NCBI GenBank assembly: GCA_028583415.1
Contig: CM053269.1
Span: 54,983,007-55,047,006 of the forward strand
Length of the DNA stretch: 64,000 nt
Source: Protea cynaroides
Lineage: Eukaryota; Streptophyta; Magnoliopsida; Proteales; Proteaceae
Direction of reading: 5' to 3'
Shown: positions 56,901 to 64,000 of the stretch, piece after piece
Layout of the letters: each line of letters starts with the position of its first letter
How positions within the stretch are numbered: the stretch's first letter is position 1
Notes under the pieces: model-generated
Seen by the model: the letters and a program-made list of their open reading frames with translations, nothing else
Databases searched by the model: none
What the model was told of the DNA's origin: nothing
Program-made: the position numbers and the translations under genes

Positions 56901-59900
56901 GAAGTTGACCAGAGTGATGGATGTTGTGTCCTCTAATACATGGAGCTACCCATATATGTGACAACTCATGATGGATGAAAAATGTGAAACCAAATGTGTA
57001 TTCTGATATTATGAGAGAGGATAGTACTCATATTGGCTGTTGTTTAATGAATTTTTATGGCTGTGATTGATAGATGGTCCTCATGGATTTCATGCCTGAA
57101 CCAACCTAATATATATTGAGCTTTGGGCCAGGATCATCCCAATAATAGGTGCCACACTTAAATGAGACAATCTGGCCGAAGGCCCATAGCTCACTCAGCT
57201 TGGAGCATTGCTAGATAACTCCATGGATAGATTAAAAAGAATTAGATGTACATGTATAAATGCATGCTCTGAAGGGCAGTGCATGCATCCAAAATCCAAC
57301 TAATAGTAACTTATGAGAAATTCTAACGACATACAAAAGGGAACAAGTTTAACTTACAGGAGTTCCAATGATGTAATATTGCCAATCTCCTTTGGTATAC
57401 TCCCACTTATTTTGTTCCACATAAAATCTCTTCCAAAAGCAAAAGAAATAGAAACTGATGAGTCCAATAAGGAAGAAAAAAACAATGTGTGCAGAGTGAC
57501 AACCGTGTGCAAATAGATATTCATAGAGTCAAAGTTCAAAAGTAGTTAATATTACAGACTAAACGTTTTTCTTTAAAGAAATGTAGCAACTCACAAAATT
57601 TCCATGTATGATAATTGACCAAGCTCAGGTGATAAAGTTCCAGAAAGATTCATATTTAACAGTTGTCTGCAAAACAAATAAACAAATAAATGAGAACGAA
57701 TTTGAAACATCATCATGGAAAATGCGTGCAAAATCTAAATTTTTTTAGTTCAAATATGGTCTAATGGAAAGAGATTTTAAAGTACAAATCAATATATCAT
57801 GAGCCATCTATCCTTCAAAGAAGTACTTCCATTCAAAATTTTCTAAGTAATCATGCATTCATGCTATCATGGAAATTTTCAAGAGTGAATCAGAAAGATA
57901 TGTCGGTCAGAAATCAAGCTCAGTCCATTTTCTGGGCAGACAAATAGAGCAGGTTTCCCATCCACCTCAGAAAAGTCTCTTTCTTTATTTAATTTTATAT
58001 TTTTATTTTTTTGAATTTAGGGCTACACATTTCTTAAATTGGAAAGTTTTAAACTTGACATATAAAACTATTATCTACGTACTCATCACCCTAGTTTTCC
58101 ATTCTAAAACATGAACCCAAAACATGTTTGAGTACTCTAAGCAGTGTCCAACATTCAGCCACAAATAACATGTTAGACATTAGTTTGGAATTCAACTTGA
58201 AAACACAAGTAAGTTTCCATGACTATTTACTGTTCGGGTTAGAGCTAATCCTTTTACCCTGCTTACAGTACATTTCAAACTGTGAACAGGTTTACTAAGT
58301 ATCACAACACACAAGCTCATAAGTAGCAATTCATTTCTCATTTAGTAATGGAGACTTATCACAATATTTAAAATTTTAAGGACATTTACCAGTACATGAC
58401 AACCTGTTAACCAAACCATTCTGCACAGGATTGCGAGATATAAGGATTTAAATGATTCTCTTATCCATATGCTGGTAATATATGCTGCCACCTCCTCGAG
58501 TTTTTTCTTCCATTATGTGATAAAGGGCTCTAACTTCAAATTCAAGAAGCATTTCTTTGAAGGGCAACCAACTTCAAAGCTGTCAGAATACCTTACAACG
58601 ACTAATGGTGTGGATATCTTTTAATCATACTTCTAAATCTCGCAAATCTCAACCTCCTCGAGATTTCAAAATCTCGGAAATCTCAACTTTTATATGTTCA
58701 AAAAAGGCAGTGTCTCGGTGAGATTGATCTCGAAAATCTCGGACCTCACCGACAAAGTGGAGATCCGAGATTTAAAACCTTGCTTTTAATGCAGAAACGG
58801 GAGAGAAAATATATAGCAGAGAATGGGTAGTTCCAAAGTTGAATTCTACTTGGACAAATTTATGCTATAATTTTCAGAAATTTTTAACTTAGTGTCTCCG
58901 AGAAATGGGAAAAACGACAGAAACCCCCAAGAGGAGACATGAAACTGCCAAAATAATGTTCCAATTGGAAACATAGGTTTCTACTTAAGTTGTTAAACAT
59001 ATGTTGGACTTAGCTCTTGCTCTCACATTCTCTAACAAGAGACATGCACTTTAGATGGAGAAGTGGAAGAATTGTCTTTATTAATCTTATTAGCCATTCT
59101 AGATACCACATGCTATTATCAAAAAAAAGTTAGGTTGACATTAAATTCTGGATCAGCATCACTCTTGCGTGGGAAGGTTTTTTCAGAATTCAACCTTCTG
59201 AAAATCATTTAAGGATTAACTTGGCTACTTCGAAGATATTATTTGGAAATATTGTACATTTTTGGGTAAGTGGAAGTATTGTACATTACTTTTTAAAAGG
59301 GTAACATTTCTGTACCTATAATCAGGAAATGATGGTCAGTTTCATCTAAAATGATACAGTCCATCTGTTTGTTCTAGATACAGAATTAAGAAGACTTCTA
59401 TCATACATCAAGAAACTTAATCTTATCAACTTTTTTGGGGGTGTTGGGGTGGGGGAGCCAAAACTGAATTTTAAAAGAGAATGAAAATGAAAGAGAAAAA
59501 GAGAAGCCTCCTCAAGTCATAATCTTAGTGAAACTCATGCCTATAGTTTCATGAAATAAACTGGTAGATAGGAAAAATTGAAAGCATACAGTTCTTGAAC
59601 ATGAAGATATCCATCATTTTCCGTCGTATTGAAGCATAAAACCCCCGTCCAATTTGATGTACATGGATCTCCTTGACGCCAATTCTTTAAATTGTTCATA
59701 GGATCCTTCAAACTTTTCTTGATGGCCCTCAGTGCACTGACTGCAGATTATCATGTATGTTAGCTTTATGCTCTGACTAACAGACCTCAATATAAAGGTG
59801 TTAGTGAAAATAATGGCCCTCATACTTTGGAAATCCATTGCCAATGGAGGCAGGTAAGTAGAGTAGAAGCTAAGCTATTTCGAAGTCCTCTAGTTCAATA

Positions 59901-60151
59901 GCAGCTCCCTAACTAATCAGAATAAATATATCAATTATTGCAACCCACTGATTTGGAGCTGAACGGATGGGATCTAAAAGACTATCTAAGACTAATCAGA
60001 TTGTTACCTTAACTAATCAGAAAAAGGTACTCAATTGTAAAGGCAACCTACCTTCATCGGGATGAGTAATCTGCCCATGAACAAGTAGCGATGAGCAACA
60101 CAAACATACAGCCAGAGTGGCTATAAACGCCCAACCTCTCACACCAGACAT
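38444..60151 (-). CDS. LRR receptor-like protein kinase, LRR VIII-1 group (At1g06840-like), 20 coding exons
   Basis: Exons in transcript order: 60151-60052, 59740-59590, 57666-57595, 57429-57358, 54975-54832, 54716-54645, 54525-54454, 54293-54219, 52849-52781, 52629-52561, 52255-52184, 52014-51928, 51738-51670, 50015-49513, 49091-48933, 42918-42641, 42397-42346, 40339-40089, 39619-39485, 38788-38444. They total 2847 nt (948 aa plus stop); all phases agree. Order: signal peptide (about 1-27), LRR N-cap with WTGVLC, about 11 leucine-rich repeats mostly one per 69-75-nt exon, and a cysteine-containing juxtamembrane domain (exon 14, CPESEGYEYVPASPVPCSC). A transmembrane helix follows (about 556-580), then a kinase domain. 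Kinase motifs are complete: GQGGYG (626-631), K647 in VAIKR, HRDIKSSN (D743), DFG (761-763), GTPGYLDPEY. It should be an active RD serine/threonine kinase at the plasma membrane; the ligand is unknown. The C-terminus GSDLVSGVVPTITPR matches the subgroup. Introns of up to 6 kb hold LINE, LTR and solo-LTR insertions; 50016-51669 and 57667-59589 hold nothing recognised beyond the repeats listed. Confidence 0.95.
40439..40717 (-). mobile_element. 5'-truncated LINE (3' end of ORF2) with 9-bp TSD
   Basis: On the minus strand it encodes the C-terminal end of a plant LINE ORF2 (LRWYDHVQPRPLDALVRR, then DWRAKIHVTDPI and stop). It continues into the TTTAGTTTGGATAAGGTTTT tail and ends in (TTG)n. GAAGTCAAT flanks it at 40430-40438 and 40718-40726. 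The TSD and severe 5' truncation indicate target-primed insertion into a kinase-gene intron, in the same orientation as the gene. Confidence 0.88.
41869..42060. repeat. (AG)n microsatellite and an ~80-bp tandem duplication
   Basis: About 18 AG units (41869-41904) are followed by two tandem copies of a block containing GAACTAAGGAAAGATTATAA, GGAAGAAAAACAA and CAAGGAA (about 41905-41975 and 41976-42055). It lies in a receptor-kinase intron. Confidence 0.85.
43335..44850 (+). mobile_element. Decayed LINE: endonuclease to start of reverse transcriptase
   Basis: Broken frames, in the right order for plant LINE ORF2, read TWNIRSLTGKSLELIDYMRR (reading through), PQVGLDAS, MDGLVQGIRQGEKIIIGGDL then NGHVG, YGFGVSNEEG, VIPGERLTTQHKLMVMD, VLGVSKEKCH, FKTWHKTKDIEDLKKRYKLA and finally LTKLFNKIMSSKKM. 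The endonuclease GDLNGHVG motif is intact, but many stops and frameshifts interrupt the whole. The element continues to neither a full reverse transcriptase nor a tail. It lies antisense in the 6-kb intron 42919-48932. The segment 43150-43290, with repeated GTGATAAATAGGCAAGGGNT, may be its 5' part. Confidence 0.85.
44930..45715. repeat. Unclassified repeat-like segment
   Basis: It includes repeated GGCAGGGTCTGG/CTGCCAAGGTCAGGG phrases, a TATATATATATGA element, a purine-rich block (45230-45310) and a T-rich end finishing GGAGGCATTACACCAACTCTG. It resembles LTR-type noncoding sequence and adjoins the LTR remnant to its right, but I cannot define its ends. Confidence 0.3.
45816..47164 (-). mobile_element. 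LTR retrotransposon remnant: two tandem LTRs, primer-binding site and start of gag
   Basis: On the minus strand an LTR starts TGATGCAGTATGGTTCAGCC at 47164 and ends with GTCGGCACCA near 46573. After about six bases a second LTR starts TGATGCAGTATGATTCAACC at 46566 and ends TGTTGGCACCA near 45925. Next comes TGGTATCAGAGCC (45921-45909), the initiator-tRNA-Met-type primer-binding site, then a short frame starting MAGNENNFVPQGRKF that stops after about 30 codons (gag-like start). Each LTR holds CTGTTCACGTGAAC; an extra partial head lies near 46994. The two LTRs differ at many positions. It lies in the 6-kb receptor-kinase intron. Confidence 0.75.
45909..45921 (-). other. Primer-binding site of the LTR element (TGGTATCAGAGCC)
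   Basis: This 13-mer is complementary to the 3' end of plant initiator tRNA-Met and follows the LTR end by about three bases. It fixes the orientation of the remnant as minus. Confidence 0.85.
47796..47909. repeat. Perfect 57-bp tandem duplication
   Basis: Positions 47796-47852 and 47853-47909 are identical copies starting GTTAGTTGGCGTGAAATCTG and ending CTACATAAGAAT. Perfect identity implies a recent duplication. Confidence 0.95.
48106..48125 (+). mobile_element. Micro-retroposon: TTCTACC-poly(A), 9-bp TSD
   Basis: TAAACACAG lies at 48097-48105 and 48126-48134. The 20 bp between them are TTCTACC, 12 A and a G. This has the same design as the insertions at 5481, 9690, 28229 and 55179. Confidence 0.6.
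53181..54040 (-). mobile_element. Solo LTR (860 bp), TSD CAACA
   Basis: On the minus strand it starts TGATGCAGTCCAAGGATCAG and ends CCTTTGCCATCA. The direct repeat TGTTG (CAACA on the minus strand) flanks it at 53176-53180 and 54041-54045. It belongs to the same family as 6405-7322, sharing head, tail, GATCCTGTAGCAAAGAGGG and GAGTCTCA...GTGAG sequence. The palindrome is present with one mismatch (53933-53956). It lies in the kinase-gene intron between the exons at 54293-54219 and 52849-52781, in gene orientation. Confidence 0.88.
55179..55211 (+). mobile_element. Micro-retroposon ending CTTACCCCCC-poly(A), ~14-bp TSD
   Basis: ATGTAATACCCAAG lies at 55165-55178 and 55212-55225. The 33 bp between them are AGCTTATCCAAACTTACCCC, CC and 11 A. 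The duplicated target is the start of the LTR-like block, so this insertion is the younger event. Confidence 0.7.
55578..55850. repeat. Nine spaced TAGCATAAGC motifs
   Basis: TAGCATAAGN or close variants recur near 55582, 55614, 55643, 55678, 55711, 55738, 55779, 55808 and 55839, with irregular 27-41 nt spacing, often preceded by CC or GC and followed by GTGTGTGT or CACAATGAGG. It is a degenerate minisatellite inside the LTR-like block. Confidence 0.8.
58610..58790. repeat. AAATCTCG-rich repeat block
   Basis: AAATCTC(G) or its complement occurs about ten times (for example 58633, 58670, 58730, 58738, 58760), ending in TTTAAAACCTTG. It looks like a dispersed noncoding plant repeat; the class is unknown. 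It is in the exon 2/exon 3 intron of the kinase gene. Confidence 0.5.
59428..59522 (-). mobile_element. SINE/LINE-like 3' end with C-rich terminus and poly(A), copy 1
   Basis: On the minus strand it reads TATGACTTGAGGAGG, TTTCATTCTCTTTTAAAATT-like sequence, then GGCTCCCCCACCCCAACACC, CCC and a short A run. It matches 63879-64000 closely in sequence and orientation, which shows a repeat family with a C-rich end and a poly(A) tail. Confidence 0.6.
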
Positions 60152-61020
60152 CTCAAGCTAAAAACGGCATATATTTTGTTTTCAAACACCGTAAATTGCT
60201 GTATAGAGACCACCTCCTCACCACAAATGACTACCGAAGCTTACTCCTACTAGCAAACAACACACCATTAATGCAGGATTTTTTTGGTAGTAGTAATAAT
60301 GCTCAAACATTATAAACGGTACACAACAAAATTGGAAAACTCTGGGAGAACTAATTCCTTGAAGAAAGCCCTTTTTTATGCGAGAATTCTTACCCGAGTA
60401 AGCTCAAATTCCGAGAGAACATAAAGGGAAGGCTCAGCCCATTTTCTTTTAATACGCTCAGAGAATTCTTCCATAAGGCTTGAGCTCGAAACCCTAAAAA
60501 ATAAACAATAAGGAGGTTCGCAACTTAATTGCGGCATCGTTTTCAGCTGCAAATACTCTTCATCGATGATGCTGACCAGGGGATGGACCAGGTCTCCATG
60601 ACGGCAGCAGTACCAAATATCATGAATCAAAGCCATTTGAATCTTTTTTTTTTTTTTTTTACGTAGATCTTGGATAAATCTTTTTCTTTCTTGCTTTCTA
60701 ATTCGAAGGGTTAAAGTCAGTGAGACGACTGCAGAGGCAGACATCAACAATCAAAGCCATTGAAATCTTCGTTTATTAACCCCCCAAGAAAGAAAAAAAA
60801 AAAAAAACCATTTTAGGTTGGATAGATCTTTCGTTTCACGCTTTCTGATTCGATGGGTTAATCGACTTTTGACTTTGGTCCTGGACAATTTTCTTCCACT
60901 TTCTTTAATGCGGGTAGTTGGGAATGAATGAGCGAGAGAGTGAGTAGAAGAAGATCCCTTACAAGTTTCAGCCATTGAAAAATTGGACAAAACGACGAAT
61001 GATTTCAGCGTTCCCAACTT
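60152..61020 (-). promoter_or_regulatory. Leader/promoter side of the receptor-kinase gene
   Basis: No conserved coding sequence lies upstream of the ATG at 60151. Two overlapping open stretches (60376-60750, 60751-61017) have no domain signals. The block contains an approximate tandem duplication: ATCAAAGCCATTTGAATCTT at about 60627 and ATCAAAGCCATTGAAATCTT at about 60752, each followed by an A or T run, GGATAAATCTTT/GGATAGATCTTT and TTCGAAGGGTTAA/TTCGATGGGTTAA. A leader intron is plausible. I cannot identify a TATA box with confidence. Confidence 0.35.
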
Positions 61021-61543
61021 TTTTTTTTTTTTTTAATGAAATGTTTTCAGCGTTTCGACTTTAGATGCGATCATTGTCTTGTGCGTTTTGCAGTTTGCAC
61101 CTTGTGGGCCCACGGCACCTGGGGATTGGGTTGGGCCACCAAATCTTTAAAAACCGATATTAATACGAATCAGCCGATTTGATACCAACTTCTAGAAATG
61201 TGGTCTCGATCTCAACTATTAGGCTGCGTTTGGTAACGTTCTCTTTTGTTCTTGTTCTAAACCGGAAGAGAAGATATTTTTCTGTTCTGTTTTGAAATAA
61301 TGTTCTTTGGCGGTTCTTTTGGCCTTAAAACTATTTGGCAAATATGTTCCAGAACTAGTTTGAAAACATGATAGATGTAAATTTTTTATGATATTAATGA
61401 TATATCTTAATCATGTGATCATCATTATATTTTTTAATTTATTTTTTTAGCATGTCATATTCTAAAAAAAAATTATATTTACCAAATAAAAAATATTAAA
61501 AAAAAATAGACAATTTCAAACAATTTTCAAAGCATTATTTTTT

Positions 61544-61778
61544 TGAGAATCTACATCTTCTCCTCCCAAAGGTTCGGGAGGAGAGGTGACAACCCCATTA
61601 GATGGCCGACACATGGGGCTCTGGTGAATCTGAGCATTCCATCCGAGCCAATAAGCTGAGCTGACAAGGGATTATTGGTTAGGATAGAAGGCTCGGATTC
61701 ACCCGAACTTTAAGTGTCAGCTATCTAACGGGGTGCCGTCCCTCCTCTCGAACCTCTGGGAGAAGAGGATTTGAATAC
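61544..61778. mobile_element. Foldback MITE copy 3 (~235 bp), TSD TTATTTTT(T/A)
   Basis: The left arm, with CTTCTCCTCCCAAAGGTTCG and ATTAGATGGCCGACACATGG, is mirrored by the right arm, with CTATCTAACGGGGTG and CGAACCTCTGGGAGAAGAGG. Flanks are TTATTTTTT (61535-61543) and TTATTTTTA (61779-61787), a near match in T-rich sequence. It is closest to the copy at 33023-33258. Confidence 0.8.
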
Positions 61779-62179
61779 TTATTTTTACAAACTCGTTGTT
61801 TGAAACTCCTCCGCCGATTATATGATAGGACTTCGAAGTGATATGTGAACATAATGAGGTATTGAAGAGAATGTCAAATTGTCATATGTCAAATGATTAG
61901 AGCAATTTAACAGTTGATTTTGTTTTTGTTCTTATCGGATAGTTTAATGATGTGCCCTAAGGTCCCACCCAAAGAAGAGGGAAAAAACTGTCCCTTGTAT
62001 ATTCATGCGTACTCATGTATGTTAGAAAAATTGATAAGAAAAAAAAACAAAACAGACTTCAATTCAGAGATGTCAATTTCGTCCGGCAAACATGAGCCTA
62101 CCCTAAACCCAACCAGAGTTGGACCTGGTTTAACTTTTAAGGACTATGGGCTTAGGGTTTAAAAAAACTCCAGTCTAGC

Positions 62180-62417
62180 GGATTCAAATCGTCTCTTTCC
62201 TGAAGTTTAGGGAGGAGGGAGACGCCCTTGTCGGATGGTCGACACGTGACTCTCGAGAAAATTCGAACCCTACGTCTGAACCAACATCCAATCGATAAGC
62301 TGAACCGATAGGGAGCGTCAACTTGAACATGAGACTCGAATTTTTCCAATAACCACTTGTCGGCCATCCGACGGGACGTCTCCCTCCTCCTCTACAAGGA
62401 AGAGACTATTCAGATCC
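62180..62417. mobile_element. Foldback MITE copy 4 (238 bp), TSD CAGTCTAGC
   Basis: The arms GGATTCAAATCGTCTCTTTC and GGAAGAGACTATTCAGATC are inverse. Inner pairing includes GGGAGACGCCCTTGTCGGAT against ATCCGACGGGACGTCTCCC. A perfect 9-bp duplication CAGTCTAGC lies at 62171-62179 and 62418-62426. It is the most diverged of the four copies. Confidence 0.85.
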
Positions 62418-63878
62418 CAGTCTAGCCTTGACCCCACTACTTCAATTTTGACATTAAAAAAAATTCCTTAACAAATCATAATTTTTTTTTTCATTTCTCT
62501 TAATATTACTTTGTAGCTCTCAATTATGATGGTATTGACATCATTGAAATAATTAATGGAGATTCTACAATACCTTACCTAATCTCGTAGAGACATAATA
62601 TTCAAACTTAGCCATGTGAACGTAAACAGAGTTTCTTCTCCTTTTCACAGCATTTCCTTATTTTTTTTCTGGCTTCAAGTTCTTCAATGTTTTAACGGAA
62701 TTCAAAAGAAAAATAATAATTTTAATGGAAAGAAGCTCCTAAGAAGGATAGAAAATATTAAAAAAAAAAAAAATTCAAAATATCATTAAAAAAAAAAACC
62801 CTCGCAGTATATAATAATAAATGTTTATTTTATATTAAATTTATTAGCACCTAACAATTGCTAATTTGTTATGGTATTGGCACATTAAAATAATCAATGG
62901 AGTGCAATATCTTATCCTACGACAAAAGGTATAATAATCTAATTTTTTGAAGCCATCATGGATTATAAGAATAAAAAATTCTCCTTCCTCACTAACGATA
63001 AAATTTTCATGTGGAAATGATGTATGTGATTGATACAAAAGACGTTTTTTATAAACACATCATATGTTAAATTAATTGTCATAACAATTGTATGTCCTAT
63101 CACGTATTGGACGTTTTTTTTTTTTTGTATTTTTGACTATCCATGTTTTTCTTTAAATCAGCCTCTTTCACACATGTATTTTAAAACAAAAGTTGCATTT
63201 GTTGAACATAAGTCTAGTCAATCATTAATATTCAAAACCCTTGAATTAGTTCATTATTATGGTTTTGATTGTTTCGATGTAAAATGGTATTTTTTTTCTA
63301 TATAATGGAATTTCGACTTCGGTAAAATGTAAAGAAAGGTGTAGAAAAAGTATGAGAATTCCACATGAGAAAAAATTCATGTAAAATATAATTTACTCAA
63401 AAAATTCTATAATAACCCAAACAGGATATGAAAATGGAAAAAAAAAAATATATATCCAACTACTATCATTAATGGCTATTAAGAGTAAGGACCCTCCGAC
63501 AATGTATTACCCTCACCTGTTGTTTTCTGTTGGTGACTGGTGTTGTTGATATACAAAAATATTTGTTTTTTTCATAAATGGAAGGAATTCAATAGACACC
63601 AGCCACCTTGTCTCAATTTGACTTGTAACTTGAAAACTGAATTATTAGTTGTTGGTTTTTTTTGTTTTTGTTTTTTGTGACACTAATCCGCAGTGTCAAA
63701 TCCATTAACATCTCATCGGGGTCCATCAATTACGAGCAAAACCTAAATTATTTCGACTCAAATACCAATAATATCCCGTATTTAAGCCAATAAAACAGAC
63801 CCATTACTCATCACTCACTGCATCTTGTGCTCTAACCCATTGCTTGTTTGTCAATCTCTCCAAATATTAAACAACTCA

Positions 63879-64000
63879 TTTTTTTTTTTTTTTTTTTTTT
63901 TTTTTATTTTTTTTTTGTGGGGGGTGGGGGGTGGGGGGCAAAACCGAATTTCAAAAGAGAATGAAATGAAAGAGAAAATGTAAAGTTTCCTCAAGTCATA
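63879..64000 (-). mobile_element. SINE/LINE-like 3' end with C-rich terminus and poly(A), copy 2 (runs to window edge)
   Basis: On the minus strand it reads TATGACTTGAGGAAAC, CTCTTTCATTTCATTCTCTT and GAAATTCGGTTTTGCCCCCC, then ACCCCCC repeats and a poly(A) of over 30. It is homologous to 59428-59522. The 5' side is cut by the window end. Confidence 0.6.

Larger units (their letters stand above)
61021..64000. other. Intergenic region right of the receptor kinase
   Basis: No gene is seen. Contents are a GGCTGCGTTTGGTAACGTTC start of a common plant MITE type (61222) without a clear partner end, the foldback MITEs at 61544 and 62180, a diverged duplication of AATTANGATGGTATTGNCA-type sequence (about 62520-62600 and 62865-62930), AT-rich spacer, and a SINE/LINE-like end at 63879. 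Confidence 0.5.

Noticed and set aside
60376..61017. Two minus-strand frames (124 and 88 codons) upstream of the receptor kinase
   Set aside because: Poly-Lys and poly-Phe stretches come from A/T homopolymers. They lie in the probable leader/promoter and have no domains.

Overview
This is nuclear DNA from a flowering plant: low GC, short coding exons separated by kilobase introns, GT-AG splice sites, and a dense load of plant-type transposons (solo LTRs, LINE pieces, an Au-type SINE, foldback MITEs, Mutator-like elements). Protein similarity to Arabidopsis families is high, but the sequence alone does not name the species. A non-grass angiosperm, possibly a magnoliid or early-diverging eudicot, is a guess.

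Four protein-coding genes can be assembled exon by exon, with reading frame and splice phase consistent throughout. (1) Minus strand, 998-12600: a ZIP-family metal transporter of the At3g08650 type, 5 exons, 596 aa. (2) Minus strand, 17111-22587: cytosolic ribosomal protein uL16/RPL10, 4 exons, 220 aa, with a 10-nt first coding exon. (3) Plus strand, 27502-36150: a GATA26/27-type zinc-finger factor, 6 exons, 428 aa in my model. It is shorter than its relatives because I find no exon for their ASXH/DEUBAD-like domain. (4) Minus strand, 38444-60151: an LRR receptor kinase of the At1g06840 type (LRR VIII-1), 20 exons, 948 aa, spread over 21.7 kb. RPL10 and GATA are divergent across about 4.9 kb; GATA and the kinase are convergent across 2.3 kb. 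I see no operon-like or pathway link among the four.

Most of the window is transposon-derived, and much of it sits inside introns. Several elements are defined by target-site duplications (TSDs) read directly from the sequence. There are four ~236-bp foldback MITEs, three with perfect 9-bp TSDs and one approximate. There are three long-TIR Mutator-like elements, one carrying a fragment of a succinate dehydrogenase iron-sulfur subunit gene (a Pack-MULE). Two solo LTRs of one family have perfect 5-bp TSDs and a G-box palindrome. A 5'-truncated LINE has a 9-bp TSD, and one further MITE has TSD TTTAT. There is also a set of tiny (20-46 bp) insertions made of little more than a short C-rich end plus poly(A), flanked by 9-20 bp TSDs.

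The most novel-looking material is this set of micro-retroposons, the 236-bp foldback family, the Pack-MULE, and the shared CACGTG palindrome in the LTRs. I found no CRISPR array, prokaryotic operon or convincing tRNA/rRNA gene.
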